The notes under the pieces are model-generated. The model saw only the letters and a program-made list of their open reading frames with translations. It was not told the DNA's origin and ran no database searches. From the NCBI RefSeq assembly GCF_954871325.1, contig NC_088775.1, positions 36,371,561 through 36,435,560 of the forward strand: a stretch of 64,000 bases of DNA, written 5' to 3'. Numbering within the stretch: the stretch's first letter is position 1; the number at the start of each line of letters is the position of its first letter. This document shows positions 35,101 to 44,143 of this stretch, piece after piece. The position numbers and the translations under genes were made by a program. The DNA comes from Gordionus sp. m RMFG-2023 (taxonomy: Eukaryota > Nematomorpha > Gordioida > Chordodea > Parachordodidae).

Positions 35101-38100
35101 TAAAAATCGGTCCGACTAAACCCAGTCTCCCCTACCTTATAATGTGGTAAATTGGTCCAGCAAGGAAATAGGTATAAATATTGGTTGTTAATTTTTTTTA
35201 TTGATATTACACATTTAGTAAATAAAATTGAGATTTTTGTAAAAAAAAATACGAAGAAATAATTAATATGACCAACATTCAAAATCATTTCTATTTAATC
35301 TCCTTTTTTTTATACTAATAAATTTATAATAAATTGCAACTGTATTAGATACGCGCCGAATTGACGTTGCGCCGAGTTGTCGCCGCGCCGAATTGACGTG
35401 GAACCGTCACAATTTTATTCTAAACAGCTTTCATTTTCTTTTGCCGGTTGAGTCTGAATATACTTGAAACGCGAGAGGATATTAAGTCTCAGAGTTTTAT
35501 TCTGATGAATTATTAGGATCGTATAATAAGTTACTTAGTGATGTCGAATTTTGTATAAAAATTTTGACAGAATAGAGTACTCTTTTGAGACCAAAAAATG
35601 CTTTGCAGGCCCTTTCCATGTGTAATAGCACTTTAAATCCTGCCTAATATAAAAATATGCTTTTTATTTTAGCCACCTTACCGATTAGCACCTGCACTAA
35701 TGAAAGGTCTTCTTTAATTTTGAAAAGGTTAAAACCCTATTTTAGAAATAGCACCGGTGAAAGCCGTTTAAATGATTCGTATTATTAAATATTTATAAGG
35801 AGATTATTCTAGATAAAAATTTGATTCTAGATAAATTAGTTAAATCTCAGAGAAAAATACACCTCTCTTTATAAATTCAAATCATAAAATTGCTATTATT
35901 ATAACATAAAATTTTTATCAATAAGTAATTATAATGAATTCTTAGTCATAATATTTAAATATTATACTATTTTTAATAAAAATATTGTATTTGCAATAAA
36001 TTAGTGATCTGTATCGGGCCTAATTTTTCAAGCCCGGCCAGACCCGAAATTATTTTAAAAAGGTTTTGCCGGCCCGAACCCGAATTTTTTTTTAAAAAGT
36101 TTTGTCGGCCTGGCCTGAATTTATTTAAATATAGAAATTCATTTTTATAAATACTCAAAATAAAAGATATATGTTATATGGCGTCTAGTTTTTATAATTA
36201 AAATCAAATATTTTTATTTTACATAAAAAATTTAACATAAATTGATATATTTTAAAAAAAATTCCAAGGCCCGATCCAACCCTACCCGAATATTTTAAAA
36301 AATATTAGGCCCGAACCCGATTTTCCTACTTTTGCAGATCTCTAATAAGAATTATTAATGTTTTATTAATATACTCATTTGTTATCATTAAAATAATACA
36401 TAAATAAATAAAGGGGTGTTATTTATACTAAAGTATTTTAATAATAAATAAAATCTATAATCAAATTCTCTGCAAAATTTTGTTATATGCAAAAATTTAA
36501 TTAAAATAATTATTTTTAACATATAATAAGATATATTGAGTGTCATAAAAAATGGGAGGTTTGAAGGGGGGGCGATTTTATTCTTCTTTCTACACCGAAT
36601 GGATTGAATTAATTTACAATTGACTAAACATTGATAAAATTTTCAGAATAATGCTTTCAGTCGCGTAATAATCATAAATTTGGCCAAAATTTTGTTACTA
36701 ATATTTTTTTTCATTTATGCTGGCTACTATAGTGGTTAGACACTAACAAAGCACAATTGGCAAATTTTTAAAATATGGTTTGGGGGCGAAGCCTACAAAA
36801 AAATTTTTAACCCCCCCCCCATGGATCAATCCTGGCTACGCTACTGAAATCATTCATTTTGTAAGTGTTATTAAAGGTTTTAGAAACATGGCGACTCAAA
36901 CAAGATTAAATTTGAAGTGGAAAAAAATCGACCGCTTTGCCATTGATGGAAATGTTATTTATGGTAATAGGAAAAAAAACTCCCGGAAAAAAAACCCCGG
37001 AAAAAAACTCCCGGAAAAAAGCCCCATGGAAAAAAAAAAAAAATTCTTGTCAATTTTTCTTAAATTTTTTTCTCAATTTTAAATTTTTTTCCCCATTTTT
37101 CTGACCTTTTCTCAATTTTTTTAGAATAACCTAGCAATAATTAATATTGATAAATAATTTTATAAACGAATGCCACAATCATTAACAGTTATTAAACTCA
37201 AAAAAAAACACAAAATATTAACGAAAAAATATTGAAGTAATAATGTCTAAATGTCAAGAACGGGATTTATTTCCTGATCCATTATATATTTACATGGATT
37301 TCGAAAAGTCTGTTATTAGCGCGGTTAAAACTGTCATTGGTATAATTATTAATATGTTAAATTGTTTATATTTATTTTTTCAATTAGAGGATCACATCAT
37401 AATCAGAGGATGCTTTTACCATTTGTGTCAAAGTACCCATAAAAAAATTCAAAAGCTAGGTCTGGAACACCAATACAGAACCGATGAAGCCCTAATCTTC
37501 TTTTGTGGCATGATGGACGGCTTAGCATTTGTGCCTTTATGTGATATGGGCATTGCAATGGCATTCCTTAGATCGGTTACTCCGAGCAATGGTAAGGATA
37601 TTCTTGAATATTTCGATAAAAATTACATCAATGGAGTATCAAGGGAGGTCACAAGAAACAATTCTCAATCCCAGACTGGTCGAATTGGGCCTCGATTTCC
37701 TCCAGAAACTTGAATCAGAGCACTCTATACAACGAATAACTAAAATAATCAATGCGAAGGTTCGAATCTTCGTTTTTCTAATCTGGTTAAGAATATATAC
37801 CCATATCTGGGTATTGATTAAAAAAAATGAAATGCGAGGTGGCTGCCGATGAAACAAAACTTGAACGATGGCGTGTAGGTAGTTGGACACTGAAAACAAA
37901 ATCGCAGTGCTTAAACAAGAAAAAATGCTGATATTCAAATTGGTACTGGGAAAAAAAATATCCCAGTAAAATAACCCATGTTTCGTAAAAATTTTTGCTA
38001 TAGTAATAAATACAATATCCATCCTTAATTACTATATTAAGTAGACTAAATTTGACAAAATTTGCAATAAGATCTGTTTATTTTATTGATAAATCATTAT

Positions 38101-41100
38101 TATGTATATAATTTATTATTAAATTATATTTTTCTAATATTATTTTCTAAAATACTAATTTGTCTATACCTTATATAAATCCAAATAAAAATATACCGAT
38201 ATTATTAGATCTTAAGTAAATTCGAATAAAAAATTTCGGGGTTTTTTTTCCTGGAAGTTTTTCCCGGGATTCGTTATTTATTTACGACTAAATATTATTT
38301 GAAAATGTAGACCCATACTTTAAACTAAATCTTAACTTAATATTAAAAAAAATGGAGTTTAATTTATATCAGAAACCTTGCAGAGGTCAAAATTTTAGGC
38401 CCGGGTCGGAGATTTTTTCGGGAAATTTTTTGGCCCGGCCCCGATTTTCATTTTTGATCTTTCTTTCTGGTCCAGAATTTTTAAAATTTTGAATAAGTTT
38501 TTAAATTGTTGTTAAACACTCCAATATATGATTTTCCAAATAATTAATTGGTATAATCTTTAAAAAAAATCATTTGTAGTGTCTTTGTTTAATAATTATG
38601 GAAATTATTGTATTTTTTGCAGTAATAGAATTTTCGCCATTTTATTTTATCTCAAAATAATAATATATTTTTTTGTTATTCAAATTCATATGATAATATA
38701 ATAATGAAAATAAACATTCAAAAAATACAAAACAACAATTCAATACTTATTATTTTTCCCCGATCTATTGGGTTTCGTTCGTATTCTTTTCGGATAACGA
38801 TCTTGACTTGTAATTTCTTTCTCCCTCTCCTTTAGAATTCATCGTTATCGCTTATTATGTTGTTTACTCTTTCTTCGGTTTTCTCTTCCACTTCGGGTTT
38901 CTCTTCTAATTCGTATTCATCAGTTAATATTTTTCGGTTTTTTTCCTTAATTGATCAGTATGACGTATGATCGTTTTACCCTCTATACTTACTTCATATC
39001 ATAGTGATCTGAGTATGCTCTTAATAATGGCCTTTTCCCATTTTTTTTCTTTATTATTGTAAATGCGCGACCACACTTTTCCATTTAACTCGAATTTTTG
39101 AGTGTAGTATTCTAACTTCTCCTCCTTTTTGTTCCCCCGTTCGAATATTTGATCTAACAATCCTCTAGGTTCAATTCTTAATAGTATTTCAGAGGGACTT
39201 TGTTTAGTTTCTGTCCCTGGTGAATTTCTGTAATTGTAGAGAAAAATAGCTAGACTGGTTTCTAAATCCCCCTCGTTTCTTTTATTCATGCTCTGTTTAA
39301 AAGTTCGAAATAATCGTTCGACCATGCCGTTTGTCTGAGGATGGTAAGGAGTTATGTGCACTAATTGTATAACGTTTTTTTCGCAGAAATCATGGAATTA
39401 TTTGCTGTTGAATTGTGGTCCGTTATCAGAAACGATTATCTTAGGAAATCCGAATCTGGCAAAAATATTTCTTAATATTCTGATCGTACTTTCGGTTGTA
39501 GTACTAGTCATGGGAACTATTTCTGGCCAACGACTGCTAGCATCTATCACTACCAACCAATAATTATTTTGAAATGGTCCAGCATAATCAATATGTACTC
39601 GGTGCCATGCTTCTGGTGGTTTTGGCCAATTTTGAATTGATGTCTTTTGAGGCATATCGTGTTGTTTCTGGCATTCTCTACATTTTTCGACCTATGATTC
39701 TATATCTTGGAGGCCACCACGCGTATTGTCTTGCTCTCATCTTCATTTTTACCATTCCAATATGTCCTTGATGTATCATGTCATGTCTAAAACGTTGTTT
39801 CGGTATTTTTGTGATATTATCATTTTAGTTCTCCGCAATAAACAACCTCTCTCTATTGTAATTTCCTCTCTCCTTTGGCTATACTCCTTTAAACATGCAT
39901 CATAGTTTATTGGCCATCCGTCTATTGTATATCTGTATACTTTAGAGAGTATATCATCTCGCATTGTTTCTCTTTCAATTTCGCTTGGATTTAAAGGTGT
40001 TTCTCCCACCTGTATTTGATCTAGCGTTTCTTCTTTTGATATTGGGGTTCGCTTTATAGGTAATCTAGATAGCATGTCAGCATTTGCTATTTGTCGACTA
40101 CTTTTGACTTCTATTTCATATTGGTAACCTGCTAATAATAAAGCCCATCTTTGTATTCTGAGATGTTGTTGGTATGTCTTTTCTTGGATGAAATAAACTC
40201 ATTAATGCTTGGTCTATTTGTAATGTGAACATTTTCCATATATAAATTTTTTGAATTTTGTAACCCTAAATATGATGGCGAGAGCTTCTCTTCTATTTGG
40301 CTATAATTTTTCTCAGCTGCATTTAGTGTTCTTGAGGCGAATGCAATTGGTCTCTCCTTACCCCCCCCCTCTATATGTAATATTGCTGCCCCAATTCCTA
40401 TGGCTGACGCATCGGTTGCTAATACAATGGGTAATTTTGGATCATATTGTTGTAATATTGGAGTACTACGTTTCTTGCTTTATTTTTTTATACGCGTCTT
40501 TGCATTCATTAGTCCATCTCCAAGCAACTGCTTTTTCTAATAATTTGTATAATGGTTTGGCTTTGGTTGTAAAATTTAAAATAAATTTTGAATAGTATGT
40601 TGCTGACCCTAAAAATGACTGTAAATGTTTCAAGTTTGTTGGTTCTGGTGCTTTTTTACTACCTCAGTATTTTTTCCGTTAGTTGTAATCCCGTTTTTTG
40701 AAATATTGTGTCCTAAGTACTCGACATTTTGCAATTTATATTTTTCTATTTTTAGCTTGATTCCATTTTCATCTAGACATTTTAGTACCTTTTTTAAATT
40801 TGTTTCGTGCTTCTCTCTATTTTTCCCGGTTATTATAATATCATTTAAATAACAAGCTACTACTTCAAAACCTTTTAATAAATTCTCGATGGCTCGTTAA
40901 AATATAGCTGGAGAAGACGATATACCAAAAGGTAGTCTTGTATATTTAAATAATCCTCTATGCGTATTGATTATAAGATTCCCCCACTTTAATTTGAAAA
41001 CAGGCATCTAGATTCAATATTGAAAATTCCTCTCCTTTTCCCAAAATGGCTAATAAATCTTGGATTCTTGGTATTGGGTATGAATTAATATTAATATTTT

Positions 41101-44100
41101 GATTTATAGTTATTTTAAAATCCCTCAAATTCGTAATGTTTCATCTATCTTTTAAACAATTACTATGGGTGATGTATAAAGTGAATGATTAATTTTTTCT
41201 ATTACTCCTATTTTTAGCAACCTGTCTAAATCTTTTTCAACTTTATCTTTTAATGCGTTTGGTACGGGAAGTGATTTACAGAAAATTAGTTTCTCATTTT
41301 TCATATATATTTATGCCTTAAAATCTTTCAAGCAGCCCAATTCTTTAGTAAATAATTGAGAAAATTCATTTTGTATATTAATGTTATTTATTGTATGGTC
41401 CTTTCAGTCATTTTGGGAAATTTAGTTACCCAGTTTCTTTCAATGAGATTTTTGGTATATCCTTTTATAATTATGTAATGTTCGTCCTTTATATTGTACT
41501 TTTACTACAGTCTTGATCTAATAATGGTATATTGGTTCTTGTATAGCTTTTAAGTTTTAGCATTTGTTAATCCAGGACAATTAAGTTTATTTTTCCAATC
41601 TATTTCGTTAATTATGCTTACCCAGCTCCAGTATCTAATTCCATTCTGATATCGCAGTTGTTTATTTTAACATCCACCCAAAATTCTGGATTATATTCGT
41701 TTGTTTTATTATTAAAAAAATTCACTATTTCTTTTCTACAGACTCGAGCAATGTGCCCAATTTGTTGCATTTATAACAAGTGGCATTCTTGAAAAAAACA
41801 ATTTTCCCTTCTATGGTTTCCGCAGCAGGAATGAGAGGAATTTAGTTTTTGGTAGCTAGTATTATAATTATTATATGACTTGGATTGTTTATCATTATCA
41901 TTATTAACTTTTTAATTTTATTTATATTATCATTATGTTCCACTTCTAACTGATCGATTCTAGTTTCATCATTTTGTATTAATTTTGTATTTTTTATAGC
42001 TGTTTTTACTGCAGTAGCTATTTGAATAGCTTTGGCTCAATTTGTGCGCACTATAATACATTTTTATTTCCTGGACCATCTGTGCGCTTAAATTTACCAA
42101 TATTTTATAAGTATCACATACTATTGTTGTTAACAGGGATTTTTCTTGTGATGATGTTAACGTTGGTTGTGTTGTGTGTTTTTAAATTCTTTAAATAAGT
42201 CGAACCAATCTTAGTGACACAAGTTTGAATCCGTTAAACTTTTTATCGACTGCATTTTTGTAGTGTCTTTGTTTAATAATTATGGAAATATATAAATCTT
42301 TTGTATTGTATTATTTGTAGTAATAGAATTTTCGCCATTTTATTTTATCTCAAAATAATAATATATTTTTATGTTTACAAAAATAATAAAACAACAATTC
42401 AATACTTATCAATTTTTAATTTTTTAGAATTTTTAAGCCCAGCCCGAATAATAAATTCGATTTAAATTTTTAAGCCCAGCCCAGATTTTCAATATCATAC
42501 TATTTTTTCCGGACCTGAAGACCTCTGATTTATATAATATTCGCAAAATTTTTATCGTTTTTTTGTATTATAGTGATTGAATTTTTTATAAATATTATCT
42601 AAAAAATAAAATAAATTATTTTAAAGATTATTAGATTCAAAGTTGTCATTAATATTAAAGGGAAAAATAGCTACCATACATTAACAATTAAAATGGACAA
42701 TAAATTAGTCCATTAAAACTTTTAAAGGGTTATATTATTTGTAATGTACAATATGGGTAAGTTGTATTAAGTAGTTATTAAATATAATGGTCAGTGATGT
42801 ATTGATTAAAAACTAGGCGGGGAGGAGGGGGCTATGATTTTTTTTATAATATTATCAAAAATATATATAATCGACTTTTTTTTATTAAGAATATGAATAA
42901 ATTCTTAATTTATAAATATTTTAAAATAATGTAACAAATTTAATACCACCGATATCTATAACAAATTAAAAAATATATAATATAAATTTTAAAAAAAATA
43001 TATAAATTTTTCATTTCTTTATTCTTTGGGCTGTATTTTTCTTTAAAAAGATTTAACTCACCCGCGTTAATTCTTTTTCCGTATTTTGATACATGGATCT
43101 GGAATTGACGAATTATTTACTCTTAAACTCGTTCGTTATCTGCTATGATCAAAATCATAAGATGAAAACCCTTTTCCCATTCGGCGTAGGATAAAGTATT
43201 CACACAGTTAATAAATTTTTTTTAAAAATTTCATTAGTAATATCTTAACCTGTCATATTAATTTAATTTTGAATCTTTGGCAGATTTTTTTTATTGTTTT
43301 CCACAAATCTCGAATTTAGGTTCTTAGGCCAATATCTTTATGAATAAATATAGTCTATATCGGAAAGAATTTCTAAAATAAATAATTATTAAAATTTATT
43401 TAAGTAATTTATTCTCGTTTTCAAAGCTATCCATTAGACGGGACTGCATGATGCTTTCTAGAGAAATTATAAATTGGTCTATTTTTAATTACTAAGTTTG
43501 AGGATTCGAATCGAAACGAATATCGGTTCTGATAAAAATAACGGCTCAAGGTTGAGGTTCGATTCGTAAAAAATAAAATATCGGTTCCCACTCTAACCTT
43601 AAATAAAACAGAAGCGGCGACGATTTATAATTTCTCTATCTTCTATGTAGCTATAAAAAAATATATATAAATATTTTTTGACTATAAAATTTTAATAACA
43701 ATAAAGAGAAAAAGGATTTAATTTAACATAAAAAAATATTAAAATTTTTGGGAAGAGAACTAAAAATGGTAATATTATAACATAGGAAACTTATAAAATT
43801 GCCAAAGTTTATTGGAAATAGAACTACTAAATACTATAGTTATATATATATATGGGGAAAATGTTTTATACAATTTTATAACAAAAGCCAGTGGAAAAGC
43901 GTTGTAGGGGGTTGATTATAAAAATAAAAATGTTTAGATAAGTATAAATTAAGGTAATGCTAATTTACTCGTCTATGGTAAAAAATGCTATTTTTTTGGT
44001 CAATTCCGAACGTTTTTTTGAACTCAACAGGGCTTCTTTCCCCAAAAAAGAACTTTCCTCTTTCATTTTATTACAAGTGAAGCTTAATCCGGCTTCGTAA

Positions 44101-44143
44101 GGCGTATCGTCTGTGCGGATCTCGGCGTGCCAATGGTAGTAAC
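29197..44143 (-). CDS. PDPR: Pyruvate dehydrogenase phosphatase regulatory subunit (PDPR), last three coding exons
   Basis: PDPR is a mitochondrial-matrix flavoprotein-like protein, related to dimethylglycine dehydrogenase, that regulates the phosphatase reactivating pyruvate dehydrogenase. Three exons are visible. Exon 44143-43969 has GYYHWHAEIRTDDTPYEAGL and LGKEAL, the aminomethyltransferase-like folate-domain signature. Its donor GA|GTAAAT splits a Glu codon. Exon 29778-29633 follows acceptor TATAG and restores that codon, giving EKVPLFGLETIWRNGQ, then FLRRAGYAFSLEKSVGFGYV. Exon 29369-29197 (acceptor TTAAG) ends with HLKSPFDP and RIKGIY before TGA. That C-terminus is characteristic of PDPR rather than of dimethylglycine or sarcosine dehydrogenase. 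All junction phases agree (2, then 1) and no frameshift is needed. The introns are 14,190 bp (filled with transposons) and 263 bp. Upstream exons for the FAD domain were not found below about 45.5 kb. Confidence 0.85.
29821..31560. other. PDPR intron, downstream part; no element delimited
   Basis: AT-rich with a GC-richer patch (29830-29890, including GAGGCTCAGGCGG on the minus strand) that resembles a phrase near 63385 and is probably repeat-derived. A G tract lies at 30656-30665. No coding exon is supported. Confidence 0.4.
31568..31689 (+). other. Exon-like segment, unassigned
   Basis: An open stretch of 40 codons is bounded by an acceptor-like AAATTAG and a strong donor-like GTAAGT. Its translation is polar and plausible (SQNSHKNVRKFFDNELIEDY), ending in a Leu-Leu-Cys. 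I do not recognise it. It lies on the opposite strand within the PDPR intron, so it is either part of a transposon gene or chance. Confidence 0.22.
31793..31813. repeat. G21 homopolymer at a repeat end
   Basis: Twenty-one G in a row follow TAGTGGCGTAGACAAAGGGAA. The TGGCGTAG phrase with an adjacent G run recurs in inverse at 36811-36845 (C run, then GGCTACGCTACTG), so the tract belongs to the terminus of a dispersed element. Confidence 0.6.
32069..33124 (+). mobile_element. Internally deleted hAT transposon, 1,056 bp
   Basis: Ends are CAGAGTTGTTAAAGTATC and, inverted, CAGTGTTGTTAAAAGATAC. An exact 8-bp target duplication TAAAATAT flanks them (32061-32068 and 33125-33132). Both subterminal regions are tandem runs of TATCTG/TATCTAGA hexamers (32105-32200 and 33018-33095), likely transposase-binding repeats. 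The interior retains only the C-terminal part of a hAT transposase, so the element is an internal-deletion derivative. It sits in the PDPR intron. Confidence 0.9.
32343..32853 (+). pseudogene. hAT transposase C-terminal remnant
   Basis: It opens with ATMLHPFFKLDWAW, a family motif before the C-terminal domain, followed by a damaged linker with stops. The hAT dimerisation domain is then intact: YPDIKLLFIKYNTTIPSSAP, VERLFSVAKN, then KRGCLNDQNFENILLLK and a stop. The N-terminal BED finger and the catalytic DDE core are missing, so it cannot encode an active enzyme. Confidence 0.85.
33451..35405. mobile_element. Foldback (long-TIR) element with GGCGC sub-repeats, MULE-1-like ends
   Basis: The two halves are inverted copies: arms of about 800 bp (33451-34250 and 34590-35405) around a small loop. 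The outer ends start with ACGTCAATTCGGCGC, followed by GGCGC or variants every 14-16 bp, six to eight times on the left and four on the right. The right terminus GGTTCCACGTCAATTC matches the MULE-1 terminus GGTTCCATGTCAATTC. The loop holds a fragment of the AGTGTTG MITE (34435 onward), and GGGGAGACTGGGGTTAG recurs in the arms. No transposase. No certain target duplication was found. The pair of similar short frames in the arms is mirrored arm sequence, not genes. Confidence 0.78.
34435..34570. repeat. AGTGTTG MITE, truncated copy
   Basis: It begins AGTGTTGTTAAACGTCCG and keeps about 130 bp of the left part of the family. The right end is missing. It lies in the loop of the foldback element. 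Confidence 0.5.
35415..36690. repeat. Dispersed repeat R1, copy 2 (inverted relative to copy 1)
   Basis: It aligns with 1-1060 in reverse orientation over most of its length. It is interrupted by the GCCCG MITE at 36003-36343, and its continuation on the low-coordinate side appears to have been cut by the foldback element: the flank at 33420-33450 resembles the sequence next in line in copy 1. Confidence 0.6.
36003..36343. mobile_element. GCCCG-family MITE, copy in R1
   Basis: It is bounded by AGTGATCTGTATCGGGCC and, inverted, AGAGATCTGCAAAAGTAGG. Internal blocks of GGCCCGAACCCG alternate with A/T runs. Comparison with R1 copy 1 shows the uninterrupted site (TTTGCAATAAGTG), with AATAA on both sides of the insertion, so a short and now diverged target duplication is likely. 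Confidence 0.72.
36954..36962. repeat. MULE-2 left target duplication
   Basis: GTTATTTAT, identical to 38273-38281. Confidence 0.75.
36963..38272 (+). mobile_element. MULE-2: 1.3-kb Mutator-like element with tandem-unit ends
   Basis: An exact 9-bp duplication GTTATTTAT flanks the element. The left end is a tandem run of CCCGGAAAAAAAAC-like units of 13-14 bp (36979-37035). The right end, read inverted, is TCCCGGGAAAAACTTCC followed by AGGAAAAAAAACCCCG. Inside is a fragment of MULE transposase on the plus strand. The end architecture, tandem units of about 14 bp with a GC core and an A/T linker, parallels MULE-1, but the core is CCCGG rather than GCGAA. Confidence 0.78.
37243..37713 (+). pseudogene. 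MULE transposase fragment of a second lineage
   Basis: It reads YIYMDFEKSVISAVKTV, then after a probable 48-bp intron (37340-37387, GTATAA...TTAG) EDHIIIRGCFYHLCQSTHKK. IQKLGLEHQYRTDEAL, FFCGMMDGLAFVP and EYFDKNYINGV follow. These are hallmarks of FLYWCH-associated MULE transposases: the second catalytic Asp in DFE, the CFYHLCQS box and the LAFVP box. It ends in GRIGPRFPPET, where the family normally goes on to the NNxxEGWH box, which is lost. The N-terminal FLYWCH domain and first catalytic Asp are missing too. The sequence differs clearly from the MULE-1 enzyme. Confidence 0.82.
38575..38750 (-). repeat. Gypsy-2 3' LTR
   Basis: Direct repeat of 42259-42409. In the coding orientation it lies downstream of integrase and directly follows the purine-rich tract. 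Confidence 0.75.
38999..39775 (-). pseudogene. Gypsy-2 integrase
   Basis: On the minus strand from 39775: the HHCC-region words HQGHIGMVK and YAWWP; then from 39655 the catalytic core with first Asp in HIDYAGPF, a WLVVIDASSRWPE segment, the second Asp in IIVSDNGPQF, and the catalytic Glu in HPQTNGMVERLFR. An in-frame TAA (39398-39396) separates the DNGPQF part from the HPQTNG part. A C-terminal segment ending at 38999 carries YNYRNSPGTETKQSPSE, usual for Mag-like Gypsy integrases. Upstream is the frame shift joining it to the HHCC part. Confidence 0.85.
39776..41320 (-). pseudogene. Gypsy-2 reverse transcriptase and RNase H
   Basis: From about 41110 downward the minus strand gives IPRIQDLLAILG, FSILNLDACFQI, RLPFGISSSPAIF and CYLNDIIITG, where the usual YxDD box reads YLND. 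A TAA replaces a codon after PAIF. Then KYKLQNVEYLGHNIS marks the thumb. RNase H remnants follow, and the tether NADMLSRLPI heads the open stretch 40075-39776. The mutated catalytic Asp and stops show it is inactive. Confidence 0.8.
41735..41860 (-). pseudogene. Gypsy-2 gag zinc-knuckle region
   Basis: The minus strand gives CCGNHRRENCFF, then ATCYKCNKLG followed, after a one-base frame change, by HIARVCRK. This is the paired CCHC knuckle of Mag-type Gypsy gag. The rest of gag (to about 42250) is degenerate. Confidence 0.7.
42259..42409 (-). repeat. Gypsy-2 5' LTR
   Basis: Direct repeat of 38575-38750 with a roughly 25-bp shortening. No clear tRNA primer site was recognised next to it. Confidence 0.7.
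42536..43599. other. PDPR intron, no element delimited
   Basis: AT-rich. At 43490-43600 there are GAATCGAAACGAATATCGG and ATCGGTTCC words, a relic of the GGATCCAAACCGAA MITE family. Confidence 0.4.
43600..43790. repeat. Dispersed repeat R2, copy 1
   Basis: It shares TCTCTATCTTCTATGTAGC, AATAAAGAGAAAAAGG and AAAATATTAAAATTTTTGG, in the same order and orientation, with 63197-63395. Non-coding. Confidence 0.6.

Larger units (their letters stand above)
38575..42409 (-). mobile_element. Gypsy-2: Ty3/Gypsy LTR retrotransposon, 3.8 kb, defective
   Basis: Short direct LTRs of about 176 bp (38575-38750) and 151 bp (42259-42409) share TGTAGTGTCTTTG, then CGCCATTTTATTTTATC, and ACAATTCAATACTTAT. The coding strand is minus. 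Next to the left LTR is a purine stretch (GATCGGGGAAAAATA) that fits a polypurine tract. The order gag zinc knuckle, reverse transcriptase, RNase H, integrase is complete but riddled with stops and frameshifts. The copies of the LTR differ by indels, so insertion is not recent. A target duplication was not convincing. Confidence 0.8.
38387..42535. mobile_element. GCCCG-family element split by Gypsy-2
   Basis: The left piece starts TTGCAGAGGTCAAAATTTTA and continues GGCCCGGGTCGG (38387-38570). The right piece carries AAGCCCAGCCCGAAT and ends CCGGACCTGAAGACCTCTGA (42410-42535), giving an inverted GAGGTC terminus at each end. Gypsy-2 lies between them. Confidence 0.5.

Noticed and set aside
33651-35288. 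Two similar short proteins on opposite strands (33651-33848 and 35288-35067)
   Set aside because: They are the mirrored arms of the foldback element, with no known domain. Similarity is due to the inverted repeat.
33400-35420. Target duplication of the foldback element
   Set aside because: The flanks (GGAAGGATTT and GTCACAATTT) agree at too few positions to call one.
40251-40852. Plus-strand frames with hydrophobic translations
   Set aside because: They are antisense to Gypsy-2 RNase H and reverse transcriptase, whose motifs are on the minus strand.
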